Below, piece after piece: positions 15,945 through 24,852 of a stretch of DNA of 35,989 nt. The position numbers and the translations under genes were made by a program. Each line of letters starts with the position of its first letter. Positions within the stretch are counted from its first letter, which is position 1. The notes under the pieces were generated by a model. It was not told the DNA's origin and made no database searches. It worked only from the letters and a program-made list of their open reading frames with translations. Source of the stretch: Eubacteriales bacterium (lineage in GTDB: Bacteria > Bacillota > Clostridia > Oscillospirales > Butyricicoccaceae); NCBI GenBank assembly GCA_030523305.1, contig JAUNIY010000011.1:1-35989 (forward strand). The letters are read 5' to 3'.

Positions 15945-16002
15945 ATCGTGATCTCTGACAGCATAGCTGTCATCAGCATTCTTTTTTGAAAAAAGGTTTT
16001 GT

Positions 16003-17481
16003 ATGAAGTATCAAATGAGAAAAGCGTCGCATACGCCGTTTGGCGCATGCGATACGCTGCATGAAGAATGCGGCGTTTTCGGTGTTTATGTTAATAAGGA
16101 AGATATTGGTAAGATCAGCCCGTCGCATGATGCGTATACGGCCCTGTTTGCGTTGCAGCATAGAGGGCAGGAAGCCTGCGGCATTGCTGTGAACAACGAT
16201 GGTGTCATCCGTTGCCATAAGGATATCGGCTTAGTTAACGAGGTGTTTGACCAGGAAATTCTGGACGGGATGCCGGGTACAATGGGGATTGGCCATGTGC
16301 GCTATTCTACCACTGGACTGCAGTCCCGGGAAAATGCGCAGCCGGTCTGTATTACGCACTGCAAGGGGAATCTTGCAATTGCGCATAATGGCAATCTAGT
16401 CAATGCGGGTGAATTGCGCAGGCAGATTGAACTGGATGGCGGAATCTTCCGTTCGTCCTCTGATACAGAGGTGTTGGCCTATACCATTGTGCGCGAGCGT
16501 TTGAAATGCGGGAGCATCGAGCAGGCAGTTCTGCGCTCGATGAGTGTGATCGAAGGTGCGTATTCCCTTGTCGTTATGTCGCCGCGCAAGCTGATCGCGG
16601 CGCGCGATCCGCATGGCTTCCGCCCGCTCTGCATCGGGAAGATGTACAACTCCTATGTCTTTGCATCGGAATCCTGCGCGCTGGATGCGCTGGGTGCGGA
16701 ATTTATCCGCGATGTGGAACCAGGCGAGCTGATTGTAATTGAGGACGGTGAAATGCGCTCCATGCACTGCGGCATCCAGTGCGATCACACCATGTGTGTA
16801 TTTGAATACATCTATTTTGCACGTCCGGATTCTGTTGTAGACGGCGCGTCTGTCGCCTATGCGCGGCAGGAGGCGGGGCGGTATCTGTTTGAAGAGCATC
16901 CGGTGGATGCCGACGTCGTCGTGGGCGTGCCGGATAGTGGTATCCCGGCGGCAATCGGTTATTCCAAGGCTTCCGGCATCCCGTATGATGTGGGATTGAT
17001 TAAAAATAAGTACATTGGCCGTACCTTCATTCAGCCGGGGCAGGACAAGCGGGAGCGTTCTGTGCGCATCAAGCTCAATGCCCTACGCAACAATCTGGAA
17101 GGCAAACGTGTCATTCTGGTCGATGATTCCATTGTGCGTGGCACAACCTGTGCGCGTCTGGTAAAGATCCTGCGGGATGCAGGGGCAAAGGAAGTCCACA
17201 TGCGCATTTCCGCACCTCCATTCTTGCATCCATGTTTTTTTGGAACGGATGTACCGGATCGGGAATACCTGATTGCGTATGGACGGACGGTTGAAGAAAT
17301 ACGTGATCTGGTTGGTGTGGATTCGCTTGGTTATCTGTCGCTGGAGGCGACGAATAAAATTGCAGTGGGCGCGCATTGCGGCTTCTGCAACGGATGCTTC
17401 AGCGGAAAATACCCGATTGAGGTTCCGGACACCGTAGAAAAGAATATATTTGAAAGTGGGATTGGTGAAAATGGTGAATAG
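16003..17481 (+). CDS. purF: PurF, amidophosphoribosyltransferase
   Basis: The start ATG at 16003 follows AAAAGG. The 492 residues begin with a 22-residue segment before Cys23 (EECGVFGVY), the N-terminal nucleophile of the glutaminase domain; the leader peptide would be cut off. The phosphoribosyltransferase half has the PRPP loop VILVDDSIVRGTT near residue 370. The C-terminal HCGFCNGCFSGKYP and the internal CVFEYIYF cysteine indicate the Bacillus-type enzyme that carries a 4Fe-4S cluster. It catalyses the committed step, making phosphoribosylamine from PRPP and glutamine. It overlaps purM by 11 bases. Confidence 0.96.
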   Translation: MKYQMRKASHTPFGACDTLHEECGVFGVYVNKEDIGKISPSHDAYTALFALQHRGQEACGIAVNNDGVIRCHKDIGLVNEVFDQEILDGMPGTMGIGHVRYSTTGLQSRENAQPVCITHCKGNLAIAHNGNLVNAGELRRQIELDGGIFRSSSDTEVLAYTIVRERLKCGSIEQAVLRSMSVIEGAYSLVVMSPRKLIAARDPHGFRPLCIGKMYNSYVFASESCALDALGAEFIRDVEPGELIVIEDGEMRSMHCGIQCDHTMCVFEYIYFARPDSVVDGASVAYARQEAGRYLFEEHPVDADVVVGVPDSGIPAAIGYSKASGIPYDVGLIKNKYIGRTFIQPGQDKRERSVRIKLNALRNNLEGKRVILVDDSIVRGTTCARLVKILRDAGAKEVHMRISAPPFLHPCFFGTDVPDREYLIAYGRTVEEIRDLVGVDSLGYLSLEATNKIAVGAHCGFCNGCFSGKYPIEVPDTVEKNIFESGIGENGE

Positions 17482-18508
17482 TCGTTCTGAAAGCTATAAG
17501 GCAGCTGGCGTTGACGTAACTGCTGGCTATGAAGCTGTCAAAAAAATGAAGCCGTTCGTAGAAAGCACCTATATTCCGGGTGTGCTCGGTTCGATCGGCG
17601 GCTTTGGCGGCATGTTTGAACCGCCGGTACAGGGCATGGAGCATCCGATCCTGGTTTCCGGTACTGACGGCGTAGGAACCAAGCTGAAGCTTGCTTTCCT
17701 GATGGACAAGCATGACACGGTAGGCATCGACTGCGTTGCAATGTGTGTCAATGACATTGCATGTTGCGGTGCAAAACCGCTGTTTTTCCTCGATTACATC
17801 GCGGTTGGTAAAAACTATCCGGAGCGCATTGCCGAGCTGGTCAAGGGCATTGCGGACGGCTGCAAGCAGGCAGGCTGCGCGCTGGTTGGCGGCGAAACCG
17901 CAGAAATGCCGGGCTTCTATCCGGTAGACGAATACGATATGGCGGGCTTCTCGGTTGGCCTGGTGGATCGTAACAAGATGATCGACGGCACCAAGCTTGC
18001 AGTCGGCGACGTGCTGATAGGCGTTGCATCCTCCGGCGTACATTCCAATGGATATTCCCTGGTACGCAAGACGCTGGGGATCAATGAAAAGTCTGTACAG
18101 CGGTATATCGCTGAATTTGGCAAAACGCTCGGTGAGGAGCTGCTGACCCCGACAAAGATTTATGTAAAAACCATCCAGTCGCTGATGCAGGCTGTCGATG
18201 TCAAGGCAATGAGTCACATCACCGGCGGCGGATTCTATGAGAATATTCCGCGTATGCTTCCGGAAAATATCAGCGTATCCATCGAAAAGGCTGCACTGCC
18301 GACACCGGAAATCTTCAAGCTGATTCAGCAGACTGGCAATATTCCGGAGCGCGATATGTACAACACCTTTAACATGGGCGCAGGCCTGGTTGTCGCTGTA
18401 CCGAAGGAGCAGGCAGACAAGGCGCTTGAGGCAATTGCGGCAGCGGGTGAAACCGGTTATATCATCGGCGCGTGCAAGGAAGGCGAAAAGGAAGTCGAGT
18501 TATGGTAA
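17471..18508 (+). CDS. purM: PurM, AIR synthetase
   Basis: The preferred start is ATG at 17471, inside the end of purF; GTG at 17474 is the alternative, and both lack a strong binding site, which suggests coupling to purF translation. About 345 residues match PurM: SYKAAGVDVTAGYEAV at the N-terminus, then GFGGMFEPP, GTDGVGTKLKLAF, CVNDIACCGAKPLFFLDY, GGETAEMPGFY and ITGGGFYENIPRML. PurM closes FGAM to AIR with ATP and forms dimers. It overlaps purN by 7 bases through ATGGTAA. Confidence 0.95.
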   Translation: MVNSRSESYKAAGVDVTAGYEAVKKMKPFVESTYIPGVLGSIGGFGGMFEPPVQGMEHPILVSGTDGVGTKLKLAFLMDKHDTVGIDCVAMCVNDIACCGAKPLFFLDYIAVGKNYPERIAELVKGIADGCKQAGCALVGGETAEMPGFYPVDEYDMAGFSVGLVDRNKMIDGTKLAVGDVLIGVASSGVHSNGYSLVRKTLGINEKSVQRYIAEFGKTLGEELLTPTKIYVKTIQSLMQAVDVKAMSHITGGGFYENIPRMLPENISVSIEKAALPTPEIFKLIQQTGNIPERDMYNTFNMGAGLVVAVPKEQADKALEAIAAAGETGYIIGACKEGEKEVELW

Positions 18509-19131
18509 ATATCGCTGTACTGGTTTCCGGCGGCGGTACAAATCTACAGGCAATCCTGGATGCGCAGGCGCGGGGAGAGATCAAAAACGGCAGGGTAGCC
18601 GCTGTGATTTCGTCCAATGATACGGCATACGCATTGGAACGTGCCAAAAACGCCGGAATTCCGGGCTATACCATCAAAAAGAAGGATTATCCGTCCGGAG
18701 AGGCATATTGCAAGGCGTTGGCCGAATTTCTGCAAGAGAAAGACATTGGTTTGGTGGTTCTGGCAGGCTTCATGACGGTACTGGACGCATATTTCTGCCA
18801 TGTGTTTGAAAACCGTATCATCAATGTACATCCGTCGCTGATCCCGTCTTTTTGTGGGGATGGCTTCTATGGGTTGCATGTCCATGAGGCGGCGTTGGAA
18901 AAGGGCGTCAAGGTAAGCGGCGCGACGGTACATTTTGTCAATGCTGTGACAGACGGCGGCCCAATCATTGCACAGAAAGCGGTCGCAGTAGAGCCGGGAG
19001 ACACGCCGGAATCGTTACAGAAGCGCATCATGGCGCAGGCGGAGCATATCCTGCTTCCGCGTGTGGTATCGCTGTTTTGCGAAGGGAAGCTGTCTGTTTC
19101 GGACAGCGGTATCGTTTCTATTGCTGAATAA
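18502..19131 (+). CDS. purN: PurN, GAR transformylase
   Basis: The start ATG at 18502 overlaps the purM stop and follows AAGGAAG. The 209 residues carry the PurN signature: N-terminal VLVSGGGTNLQAIL, the folate-site and catalytic Asn-x-His in INVHPSLIPSF, and the catalytic Asp in AVTDGGPIIAQ. The loop between contains an extra CGDGFY segment relative to the E. coli enzyme. PurN formylates GAR using 10-formyl-THF. Confidence 0.94.
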   Translation: MVNIAVLVSGGGTNLQAILDAQARGEIKNGRVAAVISSNDTAYALERAKNAGIPGYTIKKKDYPSGEAYCKALAEFLQEKDIGLVVLAGFMTVLDAYFCHVFENRIINVHPSLIPSFCGDGFYGLHVHEAALEKGVKVSGATVHFVNAVTDGGPIIAQKAVAVEPGDTPESLQKRIMAQAEHILLPRVVSLFCEGKLSVSDSGIVSIAE

Positions 19132-19160
19132 ATAACACAAAATAGAAGGAAGATTGTTTC

Positions 19161-19865
19161 ATGGAAATTTTTGATCTTGGCGCGCAGCTGCGCAGCAACA
19201 GCTATCCGGGCCGCGGCATTGTACTTGGCCGCAGCGCAGACAACAAGTCTGCTGTTATCGCGTACTTTATCATGGGCCGCAGCGAAAATAGCCGCAACCG
19301 TATCTTTGCTGAGACAGAGGACGGTATCCGCACGGAAGCCTTTGACCCGTCTAAGATGGTTGACCCGTCCCTGATTATTTATCATCCGGTACGTACATAC
19401 AACGGCGCGACGATTGTAACCAACGGCGATCAGACCGATACGGTGCGCGATGGACTGGCACAAGGCAAGAGCTATATTGAAGCGCTTCGTACCCGTCAGT
19501 TTGAGCCGGACGGCCCGAACTACACCCCGCGCATTTCCGGCATTGTCGAACCGGACGGCGCATATGAGCTGTCGATCCTCAAGAGCTTTGACGGCGATCC
19601 GGCATGCAACAAGCGTTTCTTCTTTGAGTATGACGCACCGCGTGCAGGCATCGGCCATTTCATCCATACGTATATGAACGACGGCTCTCCATTGCCGTCT
19701 TTTGAGGGCGAGCCGGAGACTGTCCGCATGGAAGGCGGTTTGAACGAATTTGCCGATATGGTTTGGGAGAACCTGAACGAGGACAACAAGGTATCGTTGT
19801 ATGTCAGCTTTATTGATCTGGAAACCGGCAAGGCTTCCAGTGTCATCCGCAATAAGCACTGCTGA
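19161..19865 (+). CDS. purO: PurO-type IMP cyclohydrolase
   Basis: The start ATG at 19161 follows GAAGGAAG. The 234 residues do not resemble the N-terminal cyclohydrolase half of PurH. They match the IMP_cyclohyd family first known from archaeal PurO: YPGRGIVLGRS near the N-terminus, YFIMGRSENSRNRIF at about residues 35-50, then VVTNGDQ-like TNGDQTDTV and YTPRISG. It closes FAICAR to IMP, the last step of purine synthesis. Its position directly before a transformylase that lacks a cyclohydrolase domain supports the assignment; together they replace bifunctional PurH. Confidence 0.88.
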   Translation: MEIFDLGAQLRSNSYPGRGIVLGRSADNKSAVIAYFIMGRSENSRNRIFAETEDGIRTEAFDPSKMVDPSLIIYHPVRTYNGATIVTNGDQTDTVRDGLAQGKSYIEALRTRQFEPDGPNYTPRISGIVEPDGAYELSILKSFDGDPACNKRFFFEYDAPRAGIGHFIHTYMNDGSPLPSFEGEPETVRMEGGLNEFADMVWENLNEDNKVSLYVSFIDLETGKASSVIRNKHC

Positions 19866-19882
19866 GAGGAGAAAAGAACATC

Positions 19883-21058
19883 ATGACTGAACTTGCACTG
19901 AAATATGGCTGCAATCCGAATCAGAAGCCGTCCCGCATTTATATGAAGGAGGGCGAATTGCCGATCACGGTTCTCAACGGCAAGCCGGGATATATTAACT
20001 TTATGGACGCTTTCAACAGCTGGCAGCTGGTACGTGAGCTGAAAGCTGCTACCGGCATGGCTTCTGCCGCTTCCTTTAAGCATGTCAGCCCAGCAGGCGC
20101 AGCCATCGGCACGCCGTTGTCGGATGTAGAAAAGCAGATTTATTTTGTCGATACCGAGGAAGAGCTGTCTCCGATTGCGTGTGCATACATCCGGGCACGC
20201 GGCGCTGACCGCCTGTGCTCCTATGGCGACTGGGTTGCACTGTCCGATACCTGTGACGCGCAGACCGCAACGTATCTGAAGTACGAGGTCTCCGACGGCA
20301 TCATTGCACCGTCGTACACTGAGGAAGCGTTGGAGATCCTCAAGAGCAAGCGCAAGGGCGGTTATACCGTGATCCAGATTGACCCGGATTACGAACCGGC
20401 TGCCATCGAACGCCGTGAAATCTTTGGCATCACCTTTGAGCAGGGACATAACAACCTGAAGATCGATGAGGAGATGCTGACAAACATCGTAACCGAAAAC
20501 AAGGAGCTGCCGCAGCAGGCAAAGCTGGATATGATCGTTTCCCTGATTACGCTGAAATACACGCAGTCCAATTCCGTTTGCTATGTCAAGAACGGTCAGA
20601 CGATTGGCGTTGGCGCCGGCCAGCAGAGCCGCATCCATTGCACGCGTCTGGCAGGCAATAAGGCGGATAACTGGTTCCTGCGCCATCATCCGAAGGTACT
20701 TGGCCTGCAGTTTATCGATGGTATCCGCCGCCCGGACCGTGACAATGCCATTGATGTTTACACCTCCGACGAGTATGAGGATGTTCTGGCAGAGGGCGTA
20801 TGGCAGACCAAGTTTAAGGTCAAGCCGGAGCCGCTGACTGCAGAAGAGAAGAAGGCATGGATTGCGACCCAGTCCGGTGTGACTGTAGGTTCCGATGCAT
20901 TTTTCCCGTTTGGCGATAACGTTGAGCGTGCAAAGAAGTCCGGTGTGGCTTACATCGCACAGCCGGGCGGTTCCATCCGGGATGACCATGTTATCGATAC
21001 CTGCAATAAGTATGGCATCGTGATGTCGTTCACCGGCATCCGTCTGTTCCATCATTGA
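19883..21058 (+). CDS. purH: stand-alone AICAR transformylase (PurH C-terminal domain type)
   Basis: The start ATG at 19883 follows GAGAGGAG, 17 bases after the purO stop. The 391 residues correspond to only the formyltransferase half of PurH; there is no MGS-like cyclohydrolase domain. The catalytic Lys-His pair is visible in SFKHVSPAGAA, and the active-site segments SNSVCYVKNGQTIGVGAGQQSRI, SDAFFPF and QPGGSIRD are in the usual order. It formylates AICAR with 10-formyl-THF, giving FAICAR for PurO. A strong hairpin with a short T-tract follows the gene. Confidence 0.92.
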   Translation: MTELALKYGCNPNQKPSRIYMKEGELPITVLNGKPGYINFMDAFNSWQLVRELKAATGMASAASFKHVSPAGAAIGTPLSDVEKQIYFVDTEEELSPIACAYIRARGADRLCSYGDWVALSDTCDAQTATYLKYEVSDGIIAPSYTEEALEILKSKRKGGYTVIQIDPDYEPAAIERREIFGITFEQGHNNLKIDEEMLTNIVTENKELPQQAKLDMIVSLITLKYTQSNSVCYVKNGQTIGVGAGQQSRIHCTRLAGNKADNWFLRHHPKVLGLQFIDGIRRPDRDNAIDVYTSDEYEDVLAEGVWQTKFKVKPEPLTAEEKKAWIATQSGVTVGSDAFFPFGDNVERAKKSGVAYIAQPGGSIRDDHVIDTCNKYGIVMSFTGIRLFHH

Positions 21059-21082
21059 TGCTGCGCATAAAAAAGTAGAAAG

Positions 21083-21114
21083 AGTCAGGTGCGCGTTTGG
21101 CGTACCTGACTTTT
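21083..21114 (+). terminator. terminator-like hairpin between the AICAR transformylase gene and purD
   Basis: AGTCAGGTGCGC (21083-21094) pairs over 12 bp with GCGTACCTGACT (21100-21111, one G-T), leading into TTTT. The T-tract is short, so it may only reduce transcription of purD. No clear promoter lies between it and purD. Confidence 0.6.
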
Positions 21115-21152
21115 GACGGTCTATAGAGAAGAAAACAAGGAGGATTTCCAAT

Positions 21153-22409
21153 ATGAAAGTACTGGTTATCGGCGGCGGCGGACGCGAACATGCGGTTTGC
21201 ATGGCGTTGGCAAAAAGCCCAAAGGTGGATAAAATCTGGTGCGCACCGGGCAACGGTGGCATTGCAGAGGTTGCAGAATGTGTTGCCATCGGTGCAACCG
21301 ATATTGCGGGCGTTGTTGCATTTTCCAAGGAACATCATCCGGATCTGGTCGTTGTCACGCCGGATGATCCGCTGGCGTTGGGTATGGTAGACGCATTGGA
21401 GGCCGAAGGCATCCGTGCATTTGGCCCGCGCAAGAATGCGGCTGTAATTGAAGGCTCTAAGTCGTTTGCAAAGGATCTGATGAAGAAATACGAGATCCCG
21501 ACGGCTGGCTATGCTGTATTTGATAACAGCGCGGATGCAATTACCTATATCAAGGAAAACGGCGCGCCGATTGTCATCAAGGCGGACGGCCTTGCACTGG
21601 GCAAGGGTGTAACCGTCGCAATGACCGAGGAAGAAGCGATTGCAGCAGTCAAGGATGCGATTGACGGCGGACGCTTTGGCGGCGCAGGCGCACGCGTTGT
21701 CATCGAAGAATTTTTGACCGGACCGGAGGTTTCGGTTCTGGCCTTTGTCGATGGTGAGCATCTGTCTACTATGCCGTCCGCACAGGATCACAAGCGTGCG
21801 TATGACAACGATGAAGGCCCGAACACCGGCGGCATGGGTGCATTTTCTCCGTCCCGTTTCTATACGGAGGACATCGCGCAGACCTGCATGGACACTATTT
21901 TCAAGCCGACGGTAGCGGCAATGGCTGCGGAAGGACGTCCGTTCAGCGGCGTGCTGTATTTCGGCCTGATGCTGACGCCGAAGGGGCCGAAGGTTATTGA
22001 ATACAATGCCCGATTTGGCGATCCGGAAACGCAGGCTGTCTTGTGCCGTCTGGAAAGTGACCTGTTCGAGATTATGAACGCAGTTATCGACGGCCGCCTG
22101 GATGAAATGGATATCCAGTGGGCAGACAATGCGGCGTGCTGTGTGGTATTGGCTTCCGGGGGTTATCCGGTTGCATATGAAAAGGGCAAGGAAATCACCG
22201 GTTTGGATCAGGTGACGGACTCCATCGTATTCCATGCGGGCACGGCTGTCAAGGATGGCAAGCTTGTCACCAGCGGCGGCCGCGTGCTGGGCGTTACCGC
22301 GACGGCTCCGACGCTGGACGAAGCGATCCGAAAGTCTTATGCCGATGTCAACAAGATTCATTTTGAAAAGGCGCATTATCGTCTTGACATTGGTATCAAG
22401 AAAGGCTGA
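21153..22409 (+). CDS. purD: PurD, GAR synthetase
   Basis: The start ATG at 21153 follows AAGGAGG. The 418 residues are the normal length for an ATP-grasp PurD. N-terminal VIGGGGREHAVCMAL, the ATP-grasp segments PIVIKADGLALGKGV and EEFLTGPEVSVLAF, the DHKRAYDNDEGPNTGGMGAFSP motif and YNARFGDPETQ near residue 290 are all visible. PurD joins glycine to phosphoribosylamine. It would be made at lower levels if the hairpin before it terminates part of the transcript. Confidence 0.96.
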   Translation: MKVLVIGGGGREHAVCMALAKSPKVDKIWCAPGNGGIAEVAECVAIGATDIAGVVAFSKEHHPDLVVVTPDDPLALGMVDALEAEGIRAFGPRKNAAVIEGSKSFAKDLMKKYEIPTAGYAVFDNSADAITYIKENGAPIVIKADGLALGKGVTVAMTEEEAIAAVKDAIDGGRFGGAGARVVIEEFLTGPEVSVLAFVDGEHLSTMPSAQDHKRAYDNDEGPNTGGMGAFSPSRFYTEDIAQTCMDTIFKPTVAAMAAEGRPFSGVLYFGLMLTPKGPKVIEYNARFGDPETQAVLCRLESDLFEIMNAVIDGRLDEMDIQWADNAACCVVLASGGYPVAYEKGKEITGLDQVTDSIVFHAGTAVKDGKLVTSGGRVLGVTATAPTLDEAIRKSYADVNKIHFEKAHYRLDIGIKKG

Positions 22410-22421
22410 GAGGTGAAACAC

Positions 22422-22949
22422 ATGGAAGAACAAAAGAACCATATTCTTTCCTGCATGGCGGATGTCATCCAGCAGAATGGTTTCCGCACACAGTTTTTTG
22501 ACGGTAAGGACGGCAATCCACCGATGACCCGCGTTGAACTCAATCGCTTGGGCAAGGTCAAACAGGATGTCATCATTGACATGTGGTTCCCGCCAGCAAA
22601 CATGGCGCGGGAGGAAACCGCACTGTTCCAGATGCACGCCACCATGTTCCAGATTGAACCGGGGGCAATGGAAAAGAACCTGCCGGAGCTGAAGCGTGCG
22701 ATTTTCTATATCAATAATTTCTGCACCATCGGCCAATTCGGCTTATTTGAAGAAGATGGCGTTATCTATATGCGCCATAACATTGTCGTCAACATCAAGG
22801 ATGACATGGAGCGTGTCGTTACGGACATCTGCGATTACTTTTCGCTGATGCTGACCGGCGTGCAGCGATTTGTCGATGCCCTCGCGCAAATTGCCATGGG
22901 TGCAGTCAACATTGAGATTGCAAAGGAAATGGATCTGTTACCGAAGCTC
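22422..22949 (+). CDS. hypothetical protein, possibly YbjN-like
   Basis: The start ATG at 22422 lies 8 bases after GAGAGG; a GTG 9 bases earlier is in frame but worse placed. The 176 residues have no signal peptide or membrane segment. The alternation of strands and helices, with NNFCTIGQFGLFEEDGVIYMRH followed by a long amphipathic C-terminal helix, recalls YbjN / type III chaperone-fold proteins. That is a weak resemblance. The gene is the last of the pur transcript, 12 bases after purD and before a strong terminator. A purine role is not implied by the sequence. Confidence 0.65.
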
Positions 22950-22970
22950 TGATGAATATCATGGAGCTTG

Positions 22971-23006
22971 AAAACGGCGTAGCCTTTTGTGGGCTATGCC
23001 GTTTTT
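22971..23006 (+). terminator. intrinsic terminator of the purine operon
   Basis: ACGGCGTAGCC pairs with GGCTATGCCGT (11 bp, one G-U) around TTTTGT or similar, followed by TTTT. It separates the pur operon from the sigma factor gene. Confidence 0.88.
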
Positions 23007-23083
23007 GTCTGTGAGGAAATTTTTTTGATTTTGTGTAGCATTTTGCGTGTCTGGCGGGTGTTATAACTGAAAGGAGGGAGAGC

Positions 23084-23602
23084 ATGGCGCAGATCAGTGA
23101 TAATATAGATGACGTAATACATAGGTACCGCGATATGATCTACCGGCTTGCTTTCGCCCGAATGGGAACAACATACGATGCGGATGAGGTGTTCCAAGAA
23201 GTTTTTATGCGGTATTGGAAAAAGCAGCCGAAGTTTCGCGAAGAAGAGCACCGCAAAGCATGGATGATCCGCGTAACGGTGAATTGCTGCAATAAGCTGT
23301 GGAGCTCTTCATGGCGCAGGCGTACGGAAGCGTTGCAGGAAAATCTGGTATGGGAAATGCCGGAGGATTACGGTTTGTATCAGGCATTGCAGCAGCTGCC
23401 GCCGAAATATCGGGAAGTCGTTCACTTGTTTTACTATGAAGAGATGTCAACGGCACAGATTGCAACGATCCTGCACCGCAAGCAATCGACGGTACGAACA
23501 CAGCTCACCCGGGCGCGGCACATGCTGCGCAACATTTTGGAGGAGGATGACGATGCTACACGAACGATATCAGCACATGATGCAGCAGATTGCACCGAGT
23601 GA
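23084..23602 (+). CDS. ECF-type RNA polymerase sigma factor
   Basis: The start ATG at 23084 follows AAAGGAGGGAG. The 172 residues have sigma region 2 at about 10-75 (YRDMIYRLAFARMG, DADEVFQEVFMRYWKK, HRKAWMIRVTVN) and region 4 at about 105-155 (LPPKYREVVHLFYYEEMSTAQIATIL, then a recognition helix with VRTQLTRARHMLR). This is a two-domain ECF sigma factor. Its last 50 bases overlap the start of the next gene in another frame, an arrangement common for a sigma factor and its membrane anti-sigma. The target genes are not known; a promoter for the operon itself was not identified with confidence. Confidence 0.9.
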   Translation: MAQISDNIDDVIHRYRDMIYRLAFARMGTTYDADEVFQEVFMRYWKKQPKFREEEHRKAWMIRVTVNCCNKLWSSSWRRRTEALQENLVWEMPEDYGLYQALQQLPPKYREVVHLFYYEEMSTAQIATILHRKQSTVRTQLTRARHMLRNILEEDDDATRTISAHDAADCTE

Positions 23603-24803
23603 TGCACTGGTGCACGAGGTGTGCGCATCTGCACAAAACAAACAGAACTATCCCAAAATCCGTCGGTTACTCCGCCCGGCAGCGGCGGTACTCGCCGCAT
23701 GTATGGGGCTTGTCATCGCCATGCCTGCGCTGGCGGCAAATGTAGAACCAGTTTACCAGGTGATGTATACCTTGTCTCCATCCATGGCGCAGTTTTTTAT
23801 GCCGGTACATTTGTCGGATGAGAAAAACGGCATCCGTATGGAGGTGGAATCCGCGTATATTTATGGGAATACGGCGGAAATCTATATTACCATGCAGGAT
23901 CTGACCGGAGACCGCATCGATGCGACGATGGATTTGAATGACAGCTATGACATTCATATACCCTTTTCCAGTGTTTCAGGCTGCGAAATGGTGGATTATG
24001 ATGAGAATACCAAGACCGCGCGGCTATACATCCGCATTGAATTTTGGAATGGTACAAACAACAGTGATATATATCGAACCGTATCCGAAGATGAAGAAGG
24101 GCATACAACCGTAACGCTGAATCAATATGGGGTAACGCTTGCAGAGGCACGGGATGTAGAACAAGTGCCGGATATTCTGATAATGCAAGTAAATGACGAG
24201 GGAAACGCTGTCCCGGTAGATGATGTGAATATTGAGGGCGACAAAATTACATTTTCGCTGGGAAGTTTCACGAGCAAGAAGAAGGAATATAGCAATATTC
24301 AGATTCCAATTGATTGGACAAAAGTACAGGAGACAGAGGACACGCAGGAGGTTGAGCTGAACGGATACAGCGCGGCGGATGATACTGACGTATTTCCGGA
24401 TACTGCGCAGGCTCTTATACCATCCGAACCGCAAGGCGAATTTCCAGTTGACGGTGTGGAGATGACCGGGCTTGCTTATGCAAACGGGCAGCTGCATGTT
24501 CAGATTCAATCGGAACCGTCGGAGAATCTATTTGATGGGAATGGGGGTTTCTGGCTGGAAAAGGCAGACGGAACAAGAGTGGAGAGCACATGCTCGTACA
24601 TGTTCCACATCGGGGAACAGAAATGGCAGGAAACCGCAGATGGAAGCGGACACTATGCCAATTCCACACGCTATGACGAATATGTGTTTGATATCCCACA
24701 GGACGAAATCGAGGAATATCAGTTGATGGGTGATTTCGTCACGGCAGGGATATATGTGGACGGCGGCTGGCGCGTAACCTTTCCACTGAAGGAAGAAAAA
24801 TAA
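23553..24803 (+). CDS. DUF4179 membrane protein, probable anti-sigma factor
   Basis: The start ATG at 23553 lies inside the sigma gene after GGAGGAGGATGAC; upstream in-frame starts would overlap more. Of 416 residues, about 1-35 are cytoplasmic (HERYQHMMQQIAPSDALVHEV), 38-60 form one membrane segment (LLRPAAAVLAACMGLVIAMPALA), and the rest is an extracellular beta-rich DUF4179-like domain. DUF4179 proteins are regularly found beside ECF sigma factors and are thought to hold them inactive until an external signal arrives. The overlap of 50 bases implies translational coupling and fixed stoichiometry. The signal is unknown. Confidence 0.8.
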   Translation: MLHERYQHMMQQIAPSDALVHEVCASAQNKQNYPKIRRLLRPAAAVLAACMGLVIAMPALAANVEPVYQVMYTLSPSMAQFFMPVHLSDEKNGIRMEVESAYIYGNTAEIYITMQDLTGDRIDATMDLNDSYDIHIPFSSVSGCEMVDYDENTKTARLYIRIEFWNGTNNSDIYRTVSEDEEGHTTVTLNQYGVTLAEARDVEQVPDILIMQVNDEGNAVPVDDVNIEGDKITFSLGSFTSKKKEYSNIQIPIDWTKVQETEDTQEVELNGYSAADDTDVFPDTAQALIPSEPQGEFPVDGVEMTGLAYANGQLHVQIQSEPSENLFDGNGGFWLEKADGTRVESTCSYMFHIGEQKWQETADGSGHYANSTRYDEYVFDIPQDEIEEYQLMGDFVTAGIYVDGGWRVTFPLKEEK

Positions 24804-24833
24804 AAGGACGGAGAGCGAAATCTCCGTCCTTTT
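24802..24833. terminator. bidirectional terminator between the DUF4179 gene and the NCS2 permease gene
   Basis: AAAAGGACGGAGA and TCTCCGTCCTTTT are perfect 13-base complements around GCGAAA. The A and T flanks make it usable from both strands, serving both convergent genes. Confidence 0.9.
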
Positions 24834-24852
24834 GCAAACGTAATCCTGTGTA

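Noticed and set aside
15960..15995. TGACAGC-ATA-GCTGTCA before purF as a terminator.
   Set aside because: The seven-base stem is short and the T-run begins several bases after it. It could be a minor pause or processing site.
19520..21328. A 602-codon open frame on the minus strand opposite purO and the AICAR transformylase gene.
   Set aside because: It lies antisense to two clear enzymes, has no ribosome binding site, and its translation has no recognisable domain. It results from the codon bias of the real genes.
21030..22736. A 568-codon open frame on the minus strand opposite purD.
   Set aside because: Same reasoning: antisense to an unmistakable PurD, with low-complexity His/Arg-rich translation.
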